DNA of 19,464 nucleotides, taken from NCBI RefSeq assembly GCF_000611645.1, contig NW_014012773.1, forward strand, positions 1 to 19,464, written 5' to 3'. Below, in pieces: positions 1-9,442 of this stretch. Below the pieces are notes generated by a model. That model was given only the letters and a program-made list of their open reading frames with translations, had not been told where the DNA came from and made no database searches. The stretch is from Monoraphidium neglectum (Eukaryota; Chlorophyta; Chlorophyceae; Sphaeropleales; Selenastraceae). Position 1 is the first letter of the stretch. Every line of letters starts with the position of its first letter. Both the position numbers and the translations under genes were made by a program.

Positions 1-294
1 GGCTGGGCTTGCGGGGGGGGCAGCTGGCAGGGTGGGGCGGGATGCTGGCGCCAAGCGCGTGCGCTGTAGAAGCCGTTCCCCGAAATTCGATGGTCCTTTT
101 TTTGTGCCAGAAATATGAACCTCGGGGTAAGGGCACGTCGCCACCAACGAGGCAGCTAGCTTGGCACAGATGGTACGAGTTGAAACAGTGCTTAGCTCAT
201 CAACTGTGCCCTAGCTTGCAACACAGGAAGGGAATCTGCCCGGCCACCGCACTGCCCAACAGCACTGTGCTTGTGTCATGTATCAACCCCGCAC
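1..294 (-). other. First intron of the dehydroquinate synthase gene (partial)
   Basis: This stretch follows the donor at 294-293 on the minus strand. No reading frame here continues the dehydroquinate synthase family sequence, so the acceptor probably lies beyond the window. Long frames on the plus strand over it are antisense and have no family features. Confidence 0.5.
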
Positions 295-701
295 CTGTCC
301 AGGTACAGCGGTGCGATTGTCTCATTGGTGACGACCAGCACGCGCTTGCTGGGCACGTGCTTCCGCAGCAGCTCCCCGCGGTTCAGCAGCCCCTGGCCGA
401 TGTAGATGGGGTAAGAGCGGTCCTCCAGGTCCACCTCAACGACCTTCATCTCGACACCGGTGCTGCTGCTGGCGCTCGCCGGCGGCGCGACCGCTGCCGG
501 CGGGCGCACAGCGGTGCGCCGCCGATTGCTATGAGTGTAGCTGCAAGCGCGGCTCGTCACAGAAGTGGAGGCATCCCGCTGGACGGCACATGGGCTGGCC
601 GAGAGATGGCTGCAGGGACCGAAATGCACAACGGGGACCGTCAGGCTAGCACGCAAGCCCAATGTGCTGCTCGGCGTAGCTGTCTGGCGCAATCCCTGCA
701 T
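295..701 (-). CDS. aroB: 3-dehydroquinate synthase, plastid, first exon (partial)
   Basis: Second enzyme of the shikimate pathway; it converts DAHP to 3-dehydroquinate using NAD and a divalent metal, in the plastid. The ATG at 701-699 opens about 135 residues. Residues 1 to about 85 are rich in Ser, Ala, Arg and Thr with few acids, as expected for a chloroplast transit peptide. From residue 86 the family start is clear: [17 protein letters not shown], then [16 protein letters not shown], which is the beginning of the NAD-binding Rossmann half. The exon ends at 295 in phase 2 with donor AG|GTGCGG (intron from 294). The remainder, including the GGGVxGD and metal-binding segments, lies beyond the left edge; I find no second exon in 1-294. 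The nearest neighbour, RHL1, is on the same strand 441 bp upstream. Identity is firm; the start codon is the best of the available ATGs. Confidence 0.85.
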
Positions 702-1142
702 CTTTCTGCTGCCCGCGATGCACGTTGAGATCGATCGGAAGCACTTTGTCCTTGGATGTTCGTCAACAAGCGCACTCACGCTGAAGCAGAACACGAGTCA
801 CGTTGCACCGTGCCTTTTTTTTCAGTATTGCGGTAAGCCACGGCCCCTCTAACTCAGCGTGCTCGACGGCGCTGTGGCTGCTCAGTGCTCGCTGCCCCAG
901 CACGCATGCCCGGCTCAGGCAGCTGAAGTTACCCGCGGCACGAACAGCGCAAGGCCGCAAGTCGCAAGAAGATGCCAAAAGGCTGGTCTGGTGAAAGATG
1001 TGTCATGCAGCACGCCGCTCTTTACGCTGTGAAGTGCGCAGTCTAACCAAAGCCTGGGAGTGTTGACTGCAAAATAGAAGCGGCGTTGCAAGCCAAGCAG
1101 GAGCCCAGCAAGTAACGGCACATGTGCCGAGCGATCCAATAA
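702..1142. other. Intergenic: aroB upstream region and RHL1 3' region
   Basis: This 441-bp spacer holds the 5' flank of the minus-strand dehydroquinate synthase gene and the 3' flank of RHL1. I see no coding segment, RNA gene or repeat. A T-run near 815-822 is the only low-complexity feature. No TGTAA-type poly(A) signal was found for RHL1 on its strand. Confidence 0.5.
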
Positions 1143-4100
1143 TCACTCATCATCGACATAGTCGGACCCGCTGTCATCATCCCCCTCCTCCTCTTGCTCT
1201 TCGTCGGAATCCCCGCTGCCTCTGTCACCGCTGCCGCCCCCCTCGTCGTCATCCGTGTCACTACCTCCTTGCGACTGCTTGAGCCGCTGCGCCGCCACCG
1301 CGCCCGCCCGCCGCGCCGGCGCGCGCCGCCTAGCGCCGCCCCCGCCGCTGCCGTCGCTCGCCGCCCCCGCTGCCTCCGCCTCCTCCTCGTCCTCCGCGCC
1401 CTCCTCATCCAACACCACCGCCTGCTTTCGCCGCTTGGCGGCCGGGCGGGCCCCCCGTTGCCGCGGCTGCGCAGCGCCGCCGCCTCCCGCTTTTTTGGCG
1501 GCCGGCTTCCGCCCTGCGCCGCCGGCGCCGCCCTGCGTGTCATCTTCCGAGTCAATGACCACCACCACCTGACTCAGGGTTGATGTGGAAACGGAGCGCA
1601 TCGCCAATGCAGTTTGACTTGTGACTATACGGCATGATGCGATGGCAGACGATCAACACAAACAGCTGTCCCGGGGGCACCGCGTGCCGCTCCTGCACAC
1701 ATGCGGTCTGACCAGGGCCACCAGCAGACGCTTGCGCACAGGTAAGGCGCGTGCGGCCGCAGCCAAGCGGCCCGCCAACACACCTGCTGCTGCGACGCTC
1801 GCCGCTGCGGGCGCTTCGCCGCGCTGTTGACTCGCCGGCCGCCGCCCTCGCCCTCGCCGTCGCTGCCGCTGCTTAGAAGAATCACCTCATCATTGTCGGC
1901 ATCACCATCACCATCATCAGCACCCCCCTCCCCCTCCCCGTCCACAGCGCCCCGCCTGGGCTTGCGGCTGCCCCTGGCCCCACCGCCGCCGCCGCCACCG
2001 CCGCCACCACGCGCGCCCGGGCGCGGCTTCTGCTGGCCTCGCCGCGGCGGCTGCGCTTCGTCCTCCCCGTCCTCCTCCGCCTGGCTGGGTCCCTTGTGCC
2101 TGCAGAACCCAATCCGGCAGTGCAGCAGAGTCTGTGAGCCGCCAAAGCAGCAGAGATTACTGGCACCCTCACCTTGGGCCATGCCAGTTTTGCCCATCAA
2201 CGACATTGCAAAGGCGCCATACTCCTGACGCTCAGTCACCATGCTAAGAGCAGGGACACATGCCGCAGGCATCGCGCCGCACCTCTTGGCGGCGGGGCTC
2301 TTTGCAGGCGTGCCCCGCGCGCGCCCGCGCGACGCCCCTGGATCAGTGCTGAGGCTGCCGCCGCTGCTGCTGTCCGCGCCTTCATCGCCGGAACCGCTGC
2401 CGTCGTCGTCCGAGCCGCTGCCGTCTGTGTAGCGGCGCTTCTTCGCCGCGGCGCGCTGGGGCCGCGATGCAGACGGCGGCAGCGGCTGCGGGGCAGTCCG
2501 GCCATACGAGCGTAATCGGTGTGGATTTTGATGCAACGCACTTTTCACTGCAAACTCAACGCTGCTCGACATCCCCAAGTGCATCCCAGCGGCCCTCCCC
2601 CAGCCAACTTTTGAAATTTAGACAGCCGCGTGCATGCGCTGATCGCGGCCCGCCCCCTCGGCGCGGCCCCGATCTCACGCGCATCCTTCACGCACCTGCG
2701 ATGCGTCCTCGCCATCTCCCTGTGTCTGCGTCTGCGTGCCTTGCGTGCCCTGCGTGCCGCCGCCGCCGCCCGTGCGCTTCTTCAGCGGTGCGGCCGGCCC
2801 CTCGTCCGCGCCGGCGCCGGCCCCGTAGCCGTAGTCAAACGCCTCGTGGGCCTTGGCGGCCGCCAGTTCCTCAGGCAGCGGCAGGCGGCGCTCCTCGGGG
2901 TTCTCCTCCTTGGTGCCGACCCACCAGGCCTCGGAAAACACGATCTTGGTGGGGAGGTGACATCAACAGAGCGGGGCGCCGCGCTTCAGGCTCCGAGCCG
3001 CAAGGCCCGAGGGCGTCGTTACCTCAAGGCTGCTCGTGGTCAACCTTGATGCAGGTCCCCACTTTTGCCCCCTCACCAATCTGGCCCGCTTCCATACACA
3101 CATGGCCATCAAGCGCCCTCTACACCCTGGACCCTGGCCCGGCCAGGAACCTGTCGCTGAACCCCCAATGCAAGAGAGATTTACCCCACCCCGAACACCT
3201 CAAAATCCACCCAAAACCCACCATGCTCTCAAACACGTCTTCGCACAGCACGCCGCCACTCTTGTCGCCGCCGCGCGACGGCAGCCGCAGCACGACGTAC
3301 TTATTGGTGGGGAACAGCAGCGTGCCCAGCAGCTTCAGGCGGCCGCCCCCCGGGAACTCCAGGTACATGACCGGGTTCTTGCTGTCCAGGTTGGATAGGA
3401 CACCCTTGGGACCGGGGTTGAGGTTGTGTGTGATTGCATAGTTACATGCCACATTTGAAGCGGCTGGCACGTTGAGCCGCATGCGCGTGTGTGAATGTGT
3501 GTGTGCGCGCATGCGTGCGTGCGTAGGTGGGTGTGTGTGAGTGTGTGTGTGTGTGAATGTGTGTGTGTGTGTGAATGTGTGTGTGTGTGTGTGTGTATGT
3601 GTGCGCGCGCGCGTGCACGCGCGCATTTGTGTGCGCATGCATGTGGCTGGTGTTGGTGCGGCGGCAGAGCAAAAGGGATGCAGGCCTGTGGTGCTGGGGA
3701 TTCAAGCCCTGGCACGCGCAGGGTGTGCTTTGACAGCCTCGCGGAACCCTTTCCGTCATGCCTGGCTCGTGGGGAGCTGTTGCGAGGTGACGGCACAACG
3801 GTTCAGGGCAGGTTTGGCGCTCTATGCGTGTGCATTGAGTCGCGCCGTACTGAATGCTTTGGTGGCACCAATGGCTACGACGCCCTGTGGCTCACCATGC
3901 GGCCGGCTGCGGCGGGGGCGATGCTGCAGTTGAAGACCAGCAGGTACCTGGGGGTGTTTGAGGACGCAAGAGGTGGGTTTGGGCGGCTGCCATGTGCCAA
4001 GATGCACGGCAGTTCAGGGCGCATACATGCTGGATGGCGCACAGCGCTGGAAGAGGGTGCTACTGGTGCTGGGCTGGAAGGGGCTCTGATGGTGCTGGGC

Positions 4101-4631
4101 ACGTGTTCATGGCGAGCGCAATGCAGCTTGTTGATGGGCACCTTGACAAAGCAGCTGCGCCACAACATGGTGGGACCCACCAGCTCCCCCTGCCCGTCAA
4201 AACATCCGCGCCTGTTTTTCTTGTATGAACCCTTTTTGATGATGTCCTTGCCATCCGCCTTGGCAAGCGCTGCAATAAGGCATGCGTGTTGGCGGGCACC
4301 TGCTCAGGTGCAGCCAGCCAGCCAGCTTGCACCCACAACAAATGAACCAGGGAAGACTCTGCCATGAGGCGCCACAACCGGCCCCTCACCTCTTGAGAGT
4401 GCCACTTGCTGCGCGGTATGCACAACTTTTGTGCCAATTACCTACCAAGGGGGGAATGGGCTGCAGGCGATGAGGCATGGTGCGCGCAGGCCCATCACAA
4501 ATAGTGCCAGCAGCGCGGCGGTCCGAGCTTACCCCGGCGTCAATGGCGCGCTGCTTCCGGCGCGAGGCCTCCGTCGCCTCACGTTGCTGTCCCTCAGTCA
4601 GCTCCACCTCCTGCTGCTTTTTGGGGGCCAT
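1143..4631 (-). CDS. RHL1: RHL1/HYP7-like topoisomerase VI-associated DNA-binding protein
   Basis: Plants and green algae keep an archaeal-type DNA topoisomerase VI; RHL1 is one of its two accessory subunits, nuclear, needed in Arabidopsis for endoreduplication. The model has nine exons on the minus strand: 4631-4533, 4408-4390, 4269-4212, 3947-3896, 3404-3222, 2944-2696, 2485-2283, 2099-1784 and 1568-1143 (stop), giving 534 aa. Family blocks in order: KDIIKKGSYKKNR (47-59), YLLVFNCSIAP (60-70), SKNPVMYLEFPGG and GVLCEDVFESM within exon 5 (77-137), IVFSEAWWVGTKEENPEER (138-156). These match the Arabidopsis protein as I remember it. After about residue 165 the sequence is low complexity, with acidic, Lys/Arg and Gly runs; total length is well above the roughly 355 aa of Arabidopsis. 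Phases close exactly (1605 nt). Least certain are the microexon (4390-4408), the GC donor at 4211 and the exon 8 start, which could be about 12 nt later. Confidence 0.85.
3481..3645. repeat. TG/CA microsatellite with CG-rich ends, in RHL1 intron 4
   Basis: About 165 bp of alternating purine-pyrimidine DNA, mostly (TG)n on the plus strand and therefore (CA)n in the RHL1 transcript. It is interrupted by GAAT units spaced 18 bp apart near 3555 and 3573, and by a (GC)n stretch at 3603-3624. It sits in the 491-bp intron 3895-3405, about 76 nt upstream of the acceptor. The long Cys/Val-rich and His/Thr-rich reading frames over it are repeat artefacts. Confidence 0.9.
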
Positions 4632-4962
4632 ATCTGGCCGTTTACTCCGCCAAGCCCGATCACTGCGCGCCAGATCACGTCCTCAGATGAATGAGAGTAT
4701 GCGGGTGATATCTACGAGGAGTTTGCCATATGCACACAATTCCTAAATCGGGCAAGAACCGATATCTTTCCTACGGAACGGAACGGCTCAAAACTGTATA
4801 GCTGCCCTTGTCGCTAAGAACAAAACCAAACCGAGAGCTGTTCAAGAATCGCAAAGCCCAATAGATCCTGCATTGACGCGACACTGCTACGGTTGCCATT
4901 CGTGTCGGCCGTCGACTCCAGCAAAAGCGAGGCTTACTCCGTTAGAGGTCAAGTCAGAATCT
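4632..4962. promoter_or_regulatory. Shared divergent promoter region, RHL1 and NIFK
   Basis: The start codons of RHL1 (minus) and the NIFK-like gene (plus) are 331 bp apart and point away from each other, so both promoters must lie here or inside 5' UTRs. The stretch is visibly more AT-rich than the flanking coding DNA, especially 4730-4870. I see no convincing TATA box. An in-frame upstream ATG for NIFK lies at 4873. Confidence 0.6.
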
Positions 4963-6254
4963 ATGGGCAGCAGCAAAAAGCGGAAAGCGCAGCAGGATGC
5001 GGCGGAGGAGCGCGATGACACGCTACCGAGCACAAGCGGCGGCGGCGGCGGCAGCAGCGGCGGCGCAGATGGCGGCGACCTCAGCAGTGTGGTTTACATA
5101 GGGTGAGTGCATGTTCTGGTGGCTTTCTCGTTCATGGGGCGCCGTTCCTGACGGTAGCAACTATCACCACCAGCGGCTTGCCCCTGCGCGGAAGTCACCG
5201 ATGTGGCTGCCGCTGCCGGAACCGTCACAACCCAGTGCGCTGCCACCATCAGCCTGTGCCCTATCATCCTTGCTGCACGATTTTTGAACTCACAGGCATT
5301 TGCCCCACGGCTTTTATGAGGACCAGTTGCTGGGTGGGTGCGGTAGCGCTGCCTTGGAAATCACTTACTGCTGCTGGGCCGCGGCGCTCGCACCAGGCGG
5401 CTCGCGCACGAACGTATATGCAGCGGAGGAGCAGTCCAGCTCAGCCCAGCCTTGCTCGTGCTTTGCGCCCTTGCCTGCACCAACCCCAAGGCGCCCCTCT
5501 AACCCGCCCACCCCGCCCTTCCGCCCCTCCCCGTTTCAACCACCCCAGGCTTCTTCAGCCAGTTCGGCCGCCTCTCCCGCGTCCGGGTGTCGCGCTCCAA
5601 GAAGACAGGCCGCGCGAAGCACTACGCATTCCTTGAGTTCGCGGTCCCCGAGGTCGCGCGCATCGCGGCCGAGGCGATGGACGGCCACTTCATGTTTGCG
5701 CAGCGGCTGTCGGTGCGGTGCCTTAAGCAGGGGGAGGTGCACCCGCTGCTGTTCAAGGGCGCGAACCGCAAGTTCAAGCAGGTGGGCGCTTTGGCAAGGC
5801 AGGGCGGTTGACGGGGCCTCGGGAGGACCCACAGGCAGGGACAGGGTTATGATGGCGCTGGCTGTCTTGTCACGGCATGAAGCAGCCTGCGGGGTGATTT
5901 CAGGGACATGACTGCTGCGTTACCAGCTACACAGGAAGCGCTGCTGTCAGGCCGAGCCTGGCACTCCTCCTGGCAGCTACTGTGTTGCTGTCGCCTCATC
6001 ATCACCCGTCCCTTCATCTCTCCCCATCCCTTCTCTCCTCTCCCCTCCCCTTGAAGGTCCCCTGGCGCAAGATCGAGGCCGAGCGCCACAATCGGCCACG
6101 CACGCCGCAGGAGCACGCCAAGCGTGTCGCGGTGCTGCTGCGGCGGGACCGCAAGCGGCAGGCCAAGATAGCAGAGGCAGGGATAGACTATGAGTACGAC
6201 GGCCTCGCCGCGGCGCTGCCTGGCAAGGCCAAGAAGATCAAGTTTAGCGATTGA
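4963..6254 (+). CDS. NIFK: NIFK/Nop15-type nucleolar RRM protein (pre-60S ribosome biogenesis)
   Basis: Homologue of human MKI67 FHA-interacting nucleolar phosphoprotein and yeast Nop15, an RNA-binding factor of pre-60S ribosomal particles in the nucleolus. Four exons: 4963-5102, 5296-5333, 5549-5781 and 6057-6254 (stop TGA), 202 aa, phases consistent. Residues 1-41 are a Lys-rich then Gly/Ser-rich leader. One RRM follows: RNP2 VVYIGHL (43-49), PHGFYEDQL, then FFSQFGRLSRVRVSRSKKTG, and RNP1 AKHYAFLEF (82-90). The family C-terminal signature HPLLFKGANRKFK and VPWRKIEAERHNR (from 138) is intact, ending in KKIKFSD. I chose ATG 4963; an in-frame ATG at 4873 would add 30 residues lacking family resemblance. 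A TGTAA poly(A)-type signal lies about 150 nt after the stop. Confidence 0.9.
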
Positions 6255-6404
6255 GGCTGGCGGGGGGCCCGTGGGCGCGGCGACGGCGGCGCTCGCTGCC
6301 GCGGCCGGCAGGGGATGGTGTTGCGACAGCGGCACGGTTGTGAAAGGTGTTGCTGTAGCTTCGGCGCGGCTGTGCTGAGTTTGAGCTCGCGGACGTGCTG
6401 CATG

Positions 6405-6409
6405 TGTAA
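6405..6409 (+). promoter_or_regulatory. TGTAA poly(A) signal, NIFK
   Basis: TGTAA is the usual green-algal polyadenylation signal; this copy lies 150 nt downstream of the NIFK stop. A five-base motif occurs by chance, so it is suggestive only. Confidence 0.4.
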
Positions 6410-6420
6410 GCTGAGGCGGC

Positions 6421-6443
6421 GACCTGTGTACAGGTCACGTGAC
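6421..6443. repeat. Inverted repeat overlapping a GTCACGTGAC palindrome
   Basis: GACCTGT-GT-ACAGGTC (6421-6436) is a perfect 7-bp inverted repeat with a 2-nt spacer. It overlaps the perfect 10-bp palindrome GTCACGTGAC (6434-6443), which contains the G-box/E-box core CACGTG. It lies just past the presumed NIFK poly(A) signal, so it could be a 3'-end hairpin or a bHLH/bZIP site for the downstream gene. Confidence 0.6.
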
Positions 6444-6978
6444 TAGGTCAGCAAGGGAAGGTCGGGGTGCAGGCACATCGCCCTGTACAACAAAATATCC
6501 AGGCTTGTCAGATGATGACATAGAAGTATACCGCGAGTTGGCAACCAGCACAGACCTGATAACCAGTCTACACCCAGCACCACAGCACACCGGCCGCCCT
6601 AGTCACCAGCCGCCCTGGCAAGCATGCAGCAGGCTGGCGTGCTGGTAAATCAGGCTTCCGATACGGACGCTAGCTGTAAAAGCTGGCATTGTCAATCGAA
6701 CCCATTACAAACTGCGTAGATCGCACCATAGCAGGGCGGGCGCAACGTCATCCGACACCAATACGGTAGCAACACAGCGGAGGCACGAGCTAATCCAATG
6801 CCGGGCGTGACCTTGTTAGAGGAGCTGCACAGGTTGATCACTGCTGGACTGGGGCGCCCCGAGCGTCGCCACTCGCACTGGTGCATTGTTTGGAGCGCTG
6901 CGCTTTGTGCGCCGTCCAACTGCCTACAGCCCCTTGCCACGGCTTTGGAGAGCAGTCACACAAACCCTTAACCTTCGC

Positions 6979-9442
6979 ATGCATCACCTCAGTGTCTGTG
7001 CGGCGGGGCTTGGTGGCGTCTCGATCAACGCCGACGCGGCTGCGGCGGTCGCAGCCCGGCTAAAGCCTGATGAAGTGCGGGCGGCGGCCAGGGCAGGCTT
7101 CCCGGTCAGGTTTGAGACCATAGAGGATGAGGTGAGCCTTACTGCCGACACGGGCTTAGCAGCTGGTTGCAGGCGGCAGCAGGGGTGGCAGGTCTCCGCA
7201 GGAGCAGGCCGAGCCCCACCACGCTTGTGCTGCACGGATGCAAATTGAAGTGCAAGAGCGCGGCCCACACATACCCAAACAGCCCCCCACACACCTGCCT
7301 CTGCTTTTGAACCTAAAACACCACCTCCCTGCCTACCCCACAGATCACCTTCCTCGCGATCTACCGCCTCCTCGACTTCGGCAGCGAGTATGACGAGCAG
7401 CTGCGCGCAGCGACCGGCCGGGACGCGCGTGAGACGATGCAGTTTGGGGCGCTTGGGCTGCACCTGGGCGCCAAGCGGCTGGACCGCCACTTTTTGAAGG
7501 ACTTCAGTCTCTTTGGGGTCACCAACTACTTCTCATTTGAGGCGCGCGTGGATCACGTGAGTTCACCTTGCTGGGCATCCTTTGTACGCCCTGCGCATAA
7601 AGGATTTTGGAAGCGTGCGCAGCATGCCCTCTCGACATCTTGGTTATCTGCACACCCTGCGGGGCTCACAGCCTGTGCACGCTAGCTTCAGGCCTGACAG
7701 GGCACCTCTCTGCCTGCCGCACCCCATGTCGCAACCTTGTCGCCCCGCAGGAGCTGCAGCCGGGCATCACAATATCAAAGCCCGTGAGCACTGGGGCAAG
7801 GGGGGCACCATGTGAGCATTCACGTGGTCACTTGACAGCGCCCGCCTCAGTTTCCTGATCCCCGCTGGCACAAAGCCTGGGTGCCATCTGTTGTGTTGTA
7901 CTTCTAGGTTGAACGTTTCGTCGCGCGAGTGTTGCCGACTCCCGTGCCACACCCATCTGCATCACCCGACTCCCTGTTGTGCCCTGAATACACTAGGGCC
8001 CGCTGCAGCCGCTGGCAGACGCGATCAGGGCAACGCTCAACGGCGCCGGCGCGGCGCTGGAGCGGCTCGGGCAGCGCACCTTTGGGCAGCACATCCTGAA
8101 GCTGCTGGACGCCCGCAAGGCCGCGGGGTGCGCGGGCCAGCTGTCGCTAGTGCGGCAGCGCGTGTGCAACCACGCCATGCGGGGCGCGCCAGGCGGCCGG
8201 GGAGTGCGCGTGTAGAGTCGGCGTGTGGCCATGGTCGGCCCCCACCCTCACCCTTCCATGTGCCCCGGCTCGCGCCCCGCCCTGGCCACGACTGCAGGGA
8301 GCCTGCGCTGGCTGCGGCGCTGGTTGCTGACCTGGCGGCCAACTTCCCAGGGTTTGACGACGTCGCAACGTGCGGGGAGTCCCGGTGCGTGCCTCCGCCG
8401 GGTCCCGACGCACTGCTTTTGTGCCCACCAAAGCACGTATCGTCACCCCTCAGCCATGGTTGGTTATGCAGCGAACTTTGCAGAGATGCAGCCCCCTGCA
8501 CTTGTGGGGTTGTGCCGGTGTGGCGTCGTTTCTCCTGGCGCCTGGCATACAATCATCCTGGCTGAATGCCAGACAGCCGGCTGGGCAAAATGTATGGCCC
8601 CGTTGCGGTGTTCGAGCTTTCATGCCTGCAGTCAAAAAGATCGGGCGTTTGCAGATGCCTGCACAGGACTCGCTCCCCCCATGCCACGTTTGAACGCTCA
8701 CCCGCTCGTCTGCCGCAATTCCCGCACACCTTCCTGCTGCCCTCTCCAAGGGTGCCGTTCCACAGAAAAGCCCAGGCGCTCGCTGCCGATCTCTTCGCTC
8801 GCTTTGGCATGCCCACCGACGTGGGCACTGCCGACCCTGGCACCGCGGCGCCGGACGCGAGGTTTGCCTGGGATGACGCGGCCCTGCTGGCCGGCGACTC
8901 GGGGGCGCTCGCGGCGGCGGCGTGGCGAGGGCTGGGGGTGGTGGCACTGCCAGAGGCGCTCGCGGCGGCGGTGGACGGCGGGCAGCCGCTTTCAGGTGGG
9001 GGTTGGAGCAGAGTTTTTGTGCTTGCATGCGTGCATGCGCGTGCATGTGACATTGTATGTGAGAGCACGTGTCTGCAACTTCCACGCACAAGAAAGTGCT
9101 GTCGGGGACGGCTTGACTTGGGACTGGGCCCGCCACTCGTAACACTTAGGGCCTGGCCTGTTTTAGTGCTGCGCTGCTGCGTAATTGCGCTGGCATCTCA
9201 TGTGAGACTGAAAATCACGTGTTTACCTCCTTTGCATGCCTCTGCCCCTCCCACCTACAGCCGACGACGAGTCCGCCTTACGTGCATCGGCGGTGGCAGC
9301 GGCGGACGCGGTTGCAGCTGCGGCGGGCGGGGGCTTGACAGCTGTCCAGGTGGCGGCGTGGGCGCTGAGCCTGCTTGATGAAGGCGGGGAGCTGCATGGC
9401 AAGGCACATGTCCATGCAGCAAAGGGGGCCGTTGCTTATTGA
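6979..9442 (+). CDS. QNG1: Queuosine 5'-phosphate N-glycosylase-like salvage protein (QNG1/DUF2419)
   Basis: The Q_salvage family releases queuine from queuosine 5'-phosphate so that the base can be reused for tRNA wobble modification. Seven exons: 6979-7131, 7344-7556, 7751-7783, 7997-8127, 8298-8384, 8751-8995 and 9261-9442 (stop), 347 aa, all phases matching. Visible blocks: GVSINADAAAAVAARL; ITFLAIYRLLDFGSEYDEQL; GRDARETMQFGALGLHLGA (exon 2); the segment LVADLAANFPGFDDVATCGESR followed by VPFHRKAQALAADLF, which parallels human VVESFPSYRDV...RVSFYKRAQILVADTW. The LDFGS-type N-terminal half recalls the fungal-like branch of the family. Exon 4 could start at 8009 instead, removing four residues. 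The expected FAD-type active-site segment near residues 250-265 is divergent (LLAGDSGAL), though an Asp is present. The start is the first in-frame ATG; an upstream exon is possible. Confidence 0.72.
9017..9062 (+). repeat. Alternating purine-pyrimidine TG/CATG tract in QNG1 intron 6
   Basis: About 45 bp rich in GCATGC, GTGCAT and TGTATGT inside the 265-bp intron 8996-9260. It is similar in kind to the longer microsatellites in the RHL1 and reductase introns but degenerate. Confidence 0.5.

Larger units (their letters stand above)
6255..6978. other. Intergenic: NIFK 3' UTR and upstream region of QNG1-like gene
   Basis: This 724-bp gap has no frame with family resemblance on either strand. 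It holds the TGTAA at 6405, an inverted repeat with a CACGTG-centred palindrome at 6421-6443, and the likely promoter of the following gene. A further 5' exon of that gene cannot be excluded. Confidence 0.5.

Noticed and set aside
9..728. 239-codon plus-strand frame at the left edge
   Set aside because: Antisense to the dehydroquinate synthase exon, whose family sequence is clear on the minus strand.
1043..1583. Overlapping Arg/Ala/Pro-rich frames on both strands
   Set aside because: Shadows of the GC-rich acidic last exon of RHL1; splice phase selects only one frame.
3495..4367. Long plus-strand Cys/Val-rich frame
   Set aside because: It is generated by the TG microsatellite and runs antisense to RHL1 introns and exons; no domain follows.
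4873..4962. Upstream in-frame ATG extending NIFK by 30 residues
   Set aside because: The extension is Cys/Pro-rich without family resemblance, while ATG 4963 starts a typical Lys-rich leader. Not excluded.
8009..8127. Shorter version of QNG1 exon 4 using the later CAG acceptor
   Set aside because: In phase and possible, but the earlier acceptor keeps a GPLQP segment that I recall as conserved in fungal homologues. Kept as an alternative.
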